DNA of 13,466 nucleotides from an uncultured Clostridia bacterium (GTDB lineage Bacteria; Bacillota; Clostridia; Oscillospirales; Oscillospiraceae). The notes beneath the pieces were generated by a model. That model ran no database searches. It saw nothing but the letters and a program-made list of their open reading frames with translations, and was not told where the DNA came from. The stretch lies in the NCBI GenBank assembly GCA_945946745.1, contig CAMEWZ010000028.1:1-13466 (forward strand), given 5' to 3'. Shown one piece after another: positions 7,158 to 13,466 of this stretch (position 1 is its first letter; each line of letters opens with the position of its first letter). A program made the translations under genes and the position numbers.

Positions 7158-7992
7158 AATCATCACAGACTCCGCGGCGGATTTTGAGCCTTGGGAGTTG
7201 AAGGAACTGGATATCCACTGCATCCCGCTGACGGTGATCTTCGGCGAGCAGGAATACCAGGAGAATGTCAACCTGTCCAAGGAGGAATTCTATCGCCTGC
7301 TGGAAGAAAACCAGGGCGCGCCCAAAACGGCCCAGCCCTCCCCGGCGGTGCTGATGGAGCAGTTCCGCCAGGCCAAGGAGGCGGGGGACGAGGCGGTGTA
7401 TATCACCCTGTCCTCGGCTCTCAGCGGCACCTATCAGAGCGCTGTGATGGCCAAGGAAATGGTGGGCTGCCCGGGCAGCTACGTGGTGGACAGCAAAAAC
7501 GCCACCGGCGGCCAGCGGCTGCTGGTGGAGCAGGCGGTGCTGCTGCGGGACGCGGGGAAAACCGCCGTGGAGATCGTGGCGGGGGTGGAGGCCATCCGGG
7601 ATCGGGTGGTGCTGTACGCCTGTATCGACACCCTGGAATACCTGTACCACGGCGGACGGATCAGCCACACCGCCTACAAGATCGGCACCATGGCCCAGGT
7701 CAAGCCCATCATCCGGGTTTCCCAGGATGGCCGGGTGGAGGTGCCCTCCAAGGCGCTGGGGATGCGCAAGGGCATGGATTTTTTGTGCAAGCGGCTGGAG
7801 GAGCAGAAGCCGGACTTGGCATACAACCTCTATGTCATGTACACTGCCGATCGGAGCAATGGGGAGATACTGGCCCAGCGGCTGGAACAGCTGGGCTATG
7901 ATGTGCCGCCGGAGCAGATCGTGAACGTGGGCGCGGCCATTGGCAGCCATGTGGGCCCCAAGGCCTGCGGTCTGGTTTACATTGGCGCATAG
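7150..7992 (+). CDS. DegV family fatty-acid-binding protein (FakB-like)
   Basis: The ATG at 7150 has AAGGAG (7137-7142) seven bases upstream and gives a 280-residue protein starting MVRIITDSAAD, the standard DegV opening. An upstream in-frame TTG (7111) is rejected because it lacks a ribosome site and lies inside plsC. Family motifs are TAQPSP (60-65), SSALSGTYQSA (88-98), YLYHGGRIS (164-172) and GSHVGPKACGLVYIG (265-279). The Thr and Ser of the first two bind the fatty acid carboxylate in known structures. DegV/FakB proteins present a fatty acid to the kinase FakA, and the acyl phosphate then feeds phospholipid synthesis. No fakA is in the window. The eight-base overlap with plsC suggests a joint role in membrane lipid synthesis. 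Confidence 0.93.
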   Translation: MVRIITDSAADFEPWELKELDIHCIPLTVIFGEQEYQENVNLSKEEFYRLLEENQGAPKTAQPSPAVLMEQFRQAKEAGDEAVYITLSSALSGTYQSAVMAKEMVGCPGSYVVDSKNATGGQRLLVEQAVLLRDAGKTAVEIVAGVEAIRDRVVLYACIDTLEYLYHGGRISHTAYKIGTMAQVKPIIRVSQDGRVEVPSKALGMRKGMDFLCKRLEEQKPDLAYNLYVMYTADRSNGEILAQRLEQLGYDVPPEQIVNVGAAIGSHVGPKACGLVYIGA

Positions 7993-8011
7993 ACTGTCCT
8001 ATTTGAAATTT

Positions 8012-8049
8012 GTCCGTCCTGGAAAAACCAGGACGGATATTTTGTTTTT
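8012..8049 (+). terminator. Intrinsic terminator after degV
   Basis: TCCGTCCTGG (8013-8022) and CCAGGACGGA (8028-8037) form a perfect ten-base-pair stem, extendable by a G-T pair, with an AAAAA loop. It is followed by a T-rich tail (8038-8049). Confidence 0.92.
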
Positions 8050-8076
8050 CGATGAAAAACGACTTTTTCCAGAAAT

Positions 8077-8103
8077 CTTAGCAATAACTTAAGGAATCCT
8101 TAA
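8077..8103 (+). promoter_or_regulatory. Candidate response-regulator operator of the ABC exporter operon
   Basis: CTTA occurs at 8077, 8088 and 8099, spaced exactly 11 bases apart, as for OmpR/PhoB-type response regulators binding as head-to-tail dimers. The last two copies also overlap a perfect 15-base palindrome, TTAAGGA-A-TCCTTAA (8089-8103). The array ends 11 bases before the -35 box, a suitable place for an activator. No regulator gene is visible in the window. Confidence 0.5.
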
Positions 8104-8114
8104 AGGGCGGGTGG

Positions 8115-8143
8115 TTGATTCCGACGGCAAAAGTCTTTATAAT
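8115..8143 (+). promoter_or_regulatory. Promoter of the ABC exporter operon
   Basis: TTGATT (8115-8120) and a consensus TATAAT (8138-8143) are separated by 17 bases. The predicted start is near 8150, leaving a leader of about 25 bases before the ATG at 8175. This excludes the earlier in-frame TTG at 8115. Confidence 0.8.
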
Positions 8144-8174
8144 GATGCCAAAGAACCGAATGGGAGGTTACAAA

Positions 8175-9365
8175 ATGAACTGGAAGAAATGGTTGGCGAT
8201 GGGCTGTGCCATGACCTTGTGCGCGGCGCTGGCAGGCTGCGGGGATCATACCAAGGTATATGTGCAGTCGGTGGAGGTTTTGGCAAGCCAAGGCGGCATT
8301 GCCCCGGGCGACCGGTTCTCCGGCCTGGTGGTGTCCGAGCATGTGACCCAGATCAAAAAGGATGACAACAAAACCGTGGCGGAGCTGCTGGTCAAGGAGG
8401 GCGACGATGTCAAGCAGGGGCAAGGGCTGTTCAGCTATGACACCGAGGAACTTCAGCTGACCCTGGACAAGCAGCGCCTGGAGGTGGAGCAGCTGAACGC
8501 CTCCATTGAAAACTACAAAAGCGAGATCAAATCCCTGGAACGGGAGCGGGACAAAACAGGCGGCACCACCCGTCTGCAATACACCGTGCAGATTCAGACT
8601 GCCCAAGTGGATCTAAAGGAGGCGGAGCTGAAGCTGAAGACCAAGGAGTCGGAGGTGGCCAAGTCCGAGGAGCTGCTGGCCAACGCTACGGTAACCTCTC
8701 CGGTAGATGGCCGGGTGCAGGCCATCAGCGAGGAAGGCGCCACGGACAATAACGGCAAGCCTCTGCCATACATCACCATCCAGCAGATTGGCTCTTACCG
8801 GGTCAAGAGCCTTCTGGGCGAATTGCAGCGGGGCGCGGTGGCTGAGGGCAGCCGAATGCGGCTGATCTCCCGCACCGATGACAGCCAGACCTGGACGGGC
8901 ACCGTGACCCTGGTGGATTACGAGAACCCTTCCCAGGGCAGCGATAATGACCGCTACTACGGCATGTCCAGCAATGAGATGACCTCCTCCAGCAAATACC
9001 CCTTCTATGTGGAGCTGGACAGCACCGATGGCTTGATCCTGGGGCAGCACCTGTATCTGGAAATTCTGACGGAGGAAGGGCAGACCACCGGGCCCAGCAT
9101 CAGCGCAACCTTTGTCTGCTACAACGAGGACGGTTCCGCCTACGTCTGGGCGGAGAACCGGGGCAAGCTGGAAAAGCGGGACGTGGTTCTGGGAGAGTAC
9201 AATCCCATGGCGGATACTCAAGAGATCACGGAGGGCCTGAGCCTGGAGGACTACATTGCCTTCCCGGATCTGACGGTCTGCCGGGAGGGCGCTCCCACCA
9301 CCCGGGAGGCGCCTGCGGTGCCAACCGAGCCACAGGAGCCGGTGCTGGAAGGCGGGGTGGCATAA
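8175..9365 (+). CDS. Lipoprotein membrane-fusion adaptor of a MacAB/YknXYZ-type ABC exporter
   Basis: The ATG at 8175 has GGGAGG (8162-8167) seven bases upstream and yields 396 residues. The N-terminus is a lipoprotein signal: MNWKK, a hydrophobic stretch, then LAGC with the lipidated cysteine at C22, so the protein sits on the outer face of the membrane. The HlyD/MacA plan follows: first lipoyl half about 60-90 (VKEGDDVKQG), coiled-coil hairpin about 91-170, second lipoyl half about 170-205 (ATVTSPVDGRV), beta-barrel about 205-300 and a membrane-proximal domain about 305-375 ending LEDYIAFP. A Pro/Glu-rich tail closes it. It would couple the ABC core to substrate outside the membrane. The stop and the ATPase start share one base (TAATG), implying coupled translation. 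Substrate is unknown. Confidence 0.88.
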   Translation: MNWKKWLAMGCAMTLCAALAGCGDHTKVYVQSVEVLASQGGIAPGDRFSGLVVSEHVTQIKKDDNKTVAELLVKEGDDVKQGQGLFSYDTEELQLTLDKQRLEVEQLNASIENYKSEIKSLERERDKTGGTTRLQYTVQIQTAQVDLKEAELKLKTKESEVAKSEELLANATVTSPVDGRVQAISEEGATDNNGKPLPYITIQQIGSYRVKSLLGELQRGAVAEGSRMRLISRTDDSQTWTGTVTLVDYENPSQGSDNDRYYGMSSNEMTSSSKYPFYVELDSTDGLILGQHLYLEILTEEGQTTGPSISATFVCYNEDGSAYVWAENRGKLEKRDVVLGEYNPMADTQEITEGLSLEDYIAFPDLTVCREGAPTTREAPAVPTEPQEPVLEGGVA

Positions 9366-10069
9366 TGGCCATTTTAAAGCTGACAGACATTTGCAAGGAT
9401 TACATCCAGGGCAAGGAGCCGGTGCGGGTGCTGAAGAATATCAACTTAACCGTGGAGCGGGGGGATTATCTGGCCATCATGGGCCCCTCCGGCTCCGGCA
9501 AGACGACCCTCATGAACATCATCGGCTGCCTGGACGTGCCCACCTCCGGCACCTATGAGCTGGACGGCAGGAATTTGCAGGATTTGACCGATGACGAGCT
9601 GGCGGATATCCGCAACCGGCATCTGGGCTTTGTGTTTCAGTCTTTCCACCTGCTGCCCAAGATGGAGGCAGTGGACAATGTGGCGCTACCCCTGCTCTAT
9701 GCCGGTGTGCCGCTGAAGGAGCGCCGGGAACGGGCGGAGGAGGCCCTGCGGGCGGTGGGCCTGGGGGAACGGATTCATTTCCTGCCCAACCAGCTTTCCG
9801 GCGGCCAGTGCCAGCGGGTGGCCATCGCCCGGGCTATGGTGGGAAAGCCGGATCTGCTGCTGGCGGATGAGCCTACCGGCGCCCTGGATACCAAGGCGGG
9901 CAATCAGATCATGGACATTTTCCGGCAGCTCAGCGCCGAGGGTATGACCATCATCATGATTACCCATGAGCCGAGCATTGCCGCCTGCGCGAAGAAAACC
10001 TACCGCATTCTGGACGGCGAGCTGCACACCGAGGAAACCCAGGAGGAGGTTGTGGGCGATGAAGCTTGA
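9365..10069 (+). CDS. ABC exporter ATP-binding subunit (MacB/LolD/YknY type)
   Basis: The 234-residue stand-alone ATPase has Walker A GPSGSGKT (40-47), Q-loop Q92, signature LSGGQ (144-148), Walker B LLLADE (164-169) and the switch histidine H201. The wording around these (MNIIGCLDVPTSG, DEPTGALD) is characteristic of the MacB/LolD/FtsE group, which pairs with four-helix FtsX-type permeases in mechanotransmission. The residue after the signature glutamine is Cys (LSGGQCQ), where Gln is more common; this should not affect catalysis. The start overlaps the previous stop by one base and the end overlaps the next gene by 11 bases. It would act as a dimer at the inner membrane face with the permease at 12433. 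Confidence 0.96.
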   Translation: MAILKLTDICKDYIQGKEPVRVLKNINLTVERGDYLAIMGPSGSGKTTLMNIIGCLDVPTSGTYELDGRNLQDLTDDELADIRNRHLGFVFQSFHLLPKMEAVDNVALPLLYAGVPLKERRERAEEALRAVGLGERIHFLPNQLSGGQCQRVAIARAMVGKPDLLLADEPTGALDTKAGNQIMDIFRQLSAEGMTIIMITHEPSIAACAKKTYRILDGELHTEETQEEVVGDEA

Positions 10070-12419
10070 TAAACGGAAGAAAAAGTGGCTTCTGTCCGGC
10101 ACGGCGGCAGTGCTGGTGCTGGCCATCGGTGCCGGCATTTGGTTCGGCGTGGTCAGCAAGTCGGAGCCGGTGAATGTGTATTGTTTCAATTATATCGGCA
10201 TGACGGAATTCTGGGGGGATAACCAGGAAAGCTATGGCCCCGTGACCACGGACAAAATCCAGACGGTGGTTCTCTCCGACACCCAGACGGTGACAAAGGT
10301 TTTGGTTTCGGAAGGGGATCAAGTGAAGGAAGGCGACGTGCTGATGACTTACGACACCACCTTGTCCGATCTGGCACTGGAGCGGAAGCGCCTGGATGTG
10401 GAAAAGAAAAAGCTGGAGCTGCAGGCTGCCAAGGAACAACTCCAGAAAATCAAGAATATGACCCCCATGGATCCCAATGCCTTGAATCCTCCCATTCCCG
10501 AACCCACCATCCCGGATTTGGGGGCGGAGATGGATAAAGAGAAAGACTATGTGGCTCCGGATGTGAAATATTTGAAAGATCACGATGGCACCGCAATTGA
10601 AAAAGCCATGGTATTTTGGGTGCGGGATGGCAAACCCATTGATAACAGGATGCTTTCCGCGTTTTATGATTATTTCAAAGCTCATATAACGGACGAGGAG
10701 AGTAAGCCGGAATCCCGTGCCTCTGTTGAACCACAGACAGACGACTCGGCGGGGGACAGCAATTCCGATGGTGGCAAGGAGGACATTCCTGGCGATGGCG
10801 AGGAGGATACTCCCAACAATGGCACGGGGGATACTCCCGGTGACGGCAAAGGGGACACTCCTGGTGACGGCAAAGAGGATACTCCCGGTGACGGCAAAGA
10901 GGACACGCCCGGTGACGGCAAAGGGGACACGCCCGGTGACGGCAAAGAGGACACTCCCGGTGACGGCAAAGAGGATACTCCCGGCGACGGCAAAGGGGAT
11001 ACTCCTAATGACGGCAAAGAGGGCACTTCCGACGATGGAAAGAAAGATCCTTCCGCTAACGGGGAAGATCAGAAGCGCAAAGAGATAGAAAATGGATTGG
11101 AGAATGAGAAAGAATCCAGGGAAGAACCTACCGTCCTGGGAATCCGGTGCAGCTTGATCGGGCCGGACAAAACGGTCTCGGTGCAGGAAGGAAAAGCAGT
11201 CACGCTGCCCTTTACCCTTGCTGTCGATGGCTGGAAAGCGGGGAATACGGTTCGCTGGGATTTTTCTCCCAAAACGGACGGTGCCTTGATTGGGAGTTAC
11301 AATAACGGAAGCGAATTCGTTCTTTCCGGCTTTCCCAAGCTGGAAGACGGTAAGAACTACACGCTGACAGCAACGTATACGTATTATGACGAGAATGGAT
11401 ATCCCAAGGAAGTGTCTTCCATCGAGCCATACACCTTTACCTTGAAGGTTGAGAAAGACGATAAGCCTGTAAAGCTGGAAAAGGATTTTTATGTTATTCT
11501 CAAGGTAACGGAGGATGACAAAGAGCGAGGCATTCCGCTTATCTGGCAGGGCGTGCATGTCTACTGCTATGACGATGACAGCTTCGCGTTTACGTTGTTT
11601 GACGCCTCGGTTTTGGAGGACTACACCCTCACCCCAATTGAGGTAGAGGAGACCGAACCGCCCGAGATTGACTTTGGCAGCGGCTATACGGCGGCGGAAA
11701 TCGCCAAAATGCGTTCCGAGCAGGAGAAGAAAATCAAGGAGCAGGAGCTTGCTATGCGGATGGCCGAGGCGGAGTATAAAATCATGCTCTCCGAGGTGAA
11801 CAACGGCCAGGTCTGCGCCGACTTTGACGGCGAGGTGGTCTCCGTGATCACCGAGGAGGAGGCCCGCCAGGAGAAGCGCCCGCTGCTGAAGGTCTCCGCA
11901 GGCGGCGGCTTCTACATCAGCGGGACGGTCAGCGAGCTGGAGAAGGACAATCTGACCATCGGCAAGGAGGTCACGGTCAACGACTTGCAGACCGGCATGA
12001 CCTATAGCGGCACGATCCAGTCCGTCGGAGATTTCCCCAGCCAGAGCAACGGCTGGAACGGCATGGGCAATCCCAACGCCTCCTACTATCCCTTCACCGC
12101 CTTTGTGGACGGCAGCGCCGACCTCCAGGCCGGACAGTATGCGAGCGTCAGCTATTCCACGGGTACCGGAGAAAACGGCATCTATCTGGAAAATCCCTTT
12201 GTCCGCACAGAAAATGGACAATCCTACGTCTTTGTCCGGGGCCAGAACGGAAAGCTGGAAAAGCGCGTTGTCACCGTGGGCAAATCCCTGTGGGGCAGCT
12301 ATACGGAGATCAAGAGCGGCTTGACCGAGGATGATTACATCGCCTTCCCCTATGGCAAGACCGTAAAGGAGGGTGCCCCCACAGCGGAGGGCGACCTCAA
12401 CAGCCTGTACATGTATTAA
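10059..12419 (+). CDS. TM-anchored membrane-fusion adaptor with large repeat/Ig-like insertion
   Basis: AGGAGGAGGT (10041-10050) lies eight bases before the ATG at 10059, giving 786 residues, far longer than usual adaptors (about 350-450). An N-terminal transmembrane helix (about 11-31) is followed by the first lipoyl half (about 65-100, VSEGDQVKEGD) and an ascending helix (101-134). An insertion of about 400 residues follows: a Pro-rich stretch, a small domain (165-212), twelve 8-residue repeats (242-337), an Ig-like beta domain (about 358-465) and a linker domain (about 470-525, with FYVILKVTE and WQGVHVY). The descending helix (543-580), second lipoyl half (about 582-612), beta-barrel and membrane-proximal domain then complete the adaptor. 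Its end (GKLEKR, DDYIAFP, KEGAPT) matches the first adaptor, so the two are paralogues. The insertion is lower in GC than the flanks. Confidence 0.85.
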   Translation: MKLDKRKKKWLLSGTAAVLVLAIGAGIWFGVVSKSEPVNVYCFNYIGMTEFWGDNQESYGPVTTDKIQTVVLSDTQTVTKVLVSEGDQVKEGDVLMTYDTTLSDLALERKRLDVEKKKLELQAAKEQLQKIKNMTPMDPNALNPPIPEPTIPDLGAEMDKEKDYVAPDVKYLKDHDGTAIEKAMVFWVRDGKPIDNRMLSAFYDYFKAHITDEESKPESRASVEPQTDDSAGDSNSDGGKEDIPGDGEEDTPNNGTGDTPGDGKGDTPGDGKEDTPGDGKEDTPGDGKGDTPGDGKEDTPGDGKEDTPGDGKGDTPNDGKEGTSDDGKKDPSANGEDQKRKEIENGLENEKESREEPTVLGIRCSLIGPDKTVSVQEGKAVTLPFTLAVDGWKAGNTVRWDFSPKTDGALIGSYNNGSEFVLSGFPKLEDGKNYTLTATYTYYDENGYPKEVSSIEPYTFTLKVEKDDKPVKLEKDFYVILKVTEDDKERGIPLIWQGVHVYCYDDDSFAFTLFDASVLEDYTLTPIEVEETEPPEIDFGSGYTAAEIAKMRSEQEKKIKEQELAMRMAEAEYKIMLSEVNNGQVCADFDGEVVSVITEEEARQEKRPLLKVSAGGGFYISGTVSELEKDNLTIGKEVTVNDLQTGMTYSGTIQSVGDFPSQSNGWNGMGNPNASYYPFTAFVDGSADLQAGQYASVSYSTGTGENGIYLENPFVRTENGQSYVFVRGQNGKLEKRVVTVGKSLWGSYTEIKSGLTEDDYIAFPYGKTVKEGAPTAEGDLNSLYMY
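10782..11069 (+). repeat. Twelve-copy 24-base tandem repeat inside the second adaptor
   Basis: Twelve units of exactly eight codons encode DTPGDGK(E/G) and variants. Central copies are nearly identical at the DNA level (GACACTCCCGGTGACGGCAA-type units), while the first two and last three have drifted (for example DTPNNGTG, GTSDDGKK, DPSANGED). The reading frame is kept throughout. The product is a hydrophilic, probably extended linker of 96 residues. Copy number may vary between strains by slippage. Confidence 0.93.
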
Positions 12420-12432
12420 GGAGGGGAAGCGT

Positions 12433-13466
12433 ATGACAGAAAATATCCGGCTTGCCTTCCAAGGCATTTGGGGGCACAAGATGCGCTCCGTGCTGACCAT
12501 GCTGGGCATCATCATCGGCATTGCCGCCATCATCACCATCGTCTCCACCATCCAGGGCACCAACGAGCAGATCAAGGAGAATCTGATCGGCGCTGGCAAC
12601 AATGTGGTTACCGTCCAGCTCAACCAGGGCGGCTATCCCTATGATTTGAATTGGAACGACATTCCCGACGGCGTGCGCACCATCACGGAAAAGACCCGCC
12701 AGGAGCTGGAACAGCTCCGGGGGGTGGAGCGGGTGTCGCTGTATTACTCCCGCAGCTACTGCGAGCGGCTGTTTTACCGGAATGCCCAGTATAACGGCAG
12801 CGTCCTCGGCGTGGACGAGAATTATTTGGGCGTCTACGGCTACCAGGTGAAAAGCGGCAGAGGCTTTACCCAAAAGGATTTTGACCAGTGCCGCAAGGTG
12901 ATGCTGGTGGACGGCAACACCGTCCGGAGCTTGTTCGGCGGGGAAGACCCGGTGGGCAAAAGCGTGGAGCTGTGCGGCGATGTGTTTACGGTTGTGGGCG
13001 TGGTGGCCCTGTCCGAGGAATTCGCGCCTACCATCAATTCCATGCAGGATTACCAGCTTTATATGAACACCTCCACCGGCGCGGTCTACATCCCCAGCAC
13101 CACCTGGCCGACGGCTTTCCGGTTTGACGAACCCCAGAGCGTGGCCATCAAAGTGGAAAGCACCGACACCATGACCACCGCCGGCCAGGAGGCGGCCCAA
13201 CTGCTGACCCAGAAGCAGATCGTTTCCACAGACAGCAAGTTTGACTACCGCAGCCAGGACATGCTGGAACAGGCCCAGCAGCTTCAGAAAATGTCCCAGT
13301 CCACCAATACCCAGCTGATCTGGATCGCCAGCATTTCCCTGCTGGTGGGCGGCATTGGCGTGATGAACATCATGCTGGTGTCCGTTACAGAGCGGACGGC
13401 GGAAATTGGCTTGAAAAAGGCCATCGGCGCCAAGAAAAAGCGGATTTTGCTGCAATTTCTGACGGA
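12433..13466 (+). CDS. MacB/FtsX-type ABC exporter permease, 3' end outside the window
   Basis: The ATG at 12433 follows AAGGAGGGG by a few bases, 13 bases after the previous stop. The frame is open to the window edge for 344 codons. The N-terminus has MRSVLTMLGIIIGIAAIITI (17-36) as the first transmembrane helix, followed by a large extracellular MacB_PCD domain (about 41-290, with VDENYLGVYGYQVKSGRGF). The second helix is at about 295-317 (WIASISLLVGGIGVMNIMLV), then the conserved coupling segment ERTAEIGLKKAIGAKKKRIL (320-339). The last two helices must lie beyond the edge. It has no fused ATPase, so it works with the ATPase at 9365 and the two adaptors, as YknZ does in Bacillus. Confidence 0.95.
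   Translation, partial: MTENIRLAFQGIWGHKMRSVLTMLGIIIGIAAIITIVSTIQGTNEQIKENLIGAGNNVVTVQLNQGGYPYDLNWNDIPDGVRTITEKTRQELEQLRGVERVSLYYSRSYCERLFYRNAQYNGSVLGVDENYLGVYGYQVKSGRGFTQKDFDQCRKVMLVDGNTVRSLFGGEDPVGKSVELCGDVFTVVGVVALSEEFAPTINSMQDYQLYMNTSTGAVYIPSTTWPTAFRFDEPQSVAIKVESTDTMTTAGQEAAQLLTQKQIVSTDSKFDYRSQDMLEQAQQLQKMSQSTNTQLIWIASISLLVGGIGVMNIMLVSVTERTAEIGLKKAIGAKKKRILLQFLT

Noticed and set aside
10782..11069. Regular 24-base repeats as a CRISPR array
   Set aside because: Units are contiguous with no spacers and encode an in-frame peptide repeat inside a gene.
10717..11088. 123-codon plus-strand frame inside the tandem array
   Set aside because: It is an alternate reading of the 24-base repeat; periodic repeats open more than one frame.
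9960..12623. 887-codon open frame on the minus strand opposite the ATPase and second adaptor
   Set aside because: It is antisense to two clearly recognisable genes, has no family motifs, and arises from GC-rich codon structure and the repeat array.

Overview
The window looks like chromosomal DNA from a gut-type, GC-rich Clostridia, most likely the Oscillospiraceae/Ruminococcaceae group. This is inferred from strong AGGAGG-type ribosome sites, TTGnnn-17-TATnnT promoters, long shadow ORFs caused by GC-rich third positions, and the gene set (TrkAH, DegV, YknXYZ-like ABC exporter, membrane-anchored leucine-rich-repeat protein). It is an inference from sequence character, not from a database match.

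Layout: bases 1-124 hold a compact structured element with an 11-base direct repeat at each end. It runs into the 3' end of a minus-strand XRE-family regulator with a GyrI-like C-terminal domain (116-874). Divergent promoters and a palindromic operator candidate (875-1107) separate this gene from a potassium uptake pair, trkA and trkH (1108-3911). The pair is followed by a long imperfect palindrome and an intrinsic terminator (4090-4123). A promoter almost identical to that of trkA then drives a membrane-anchored repeat/LRR protein (GTG start at 4196) and ridA, ending at a terminator at 6315-6348. A third unit carries a PlsC-type acyltransferase and a DegV-family fatty-acid-binding protein with overlapping ends (6429-7992) and a strong terminator at 8012-8049. 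The last unit (8175 to the window edge) is an ABC exporter operon: lipoprotein adaptor, ATPase, a second TM-anchored adaptor, and a MacB/FtsX-type permease cut off by the window end.

Functional reading: trkA/trkH form a K+ uptake system (NAD-binding RCK regulator plus channel-like membrane subunit). plsC and degV plausibly act together in phospholipid synthesis from exogenous or recycled fatty acids, with DegV as a FakB-like carrier. RidA removes reactive enamines and imines. The exporter resembles Bacillus YknXYZ/MacAB but has two adaptors. The second adaptor carries an insertion of about 400 residues at the tip of its coiled-coil hairpin, made of twelve 8-residue Gly/Asp/Pro/Lys repeats and an apparent Ig-like domain. 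Its promoter has three CTTA half-sites spaced exactly 11 bases apart, the pattern expected for an OmpR-family response regulator. This exporter is the most unusual system in the window.
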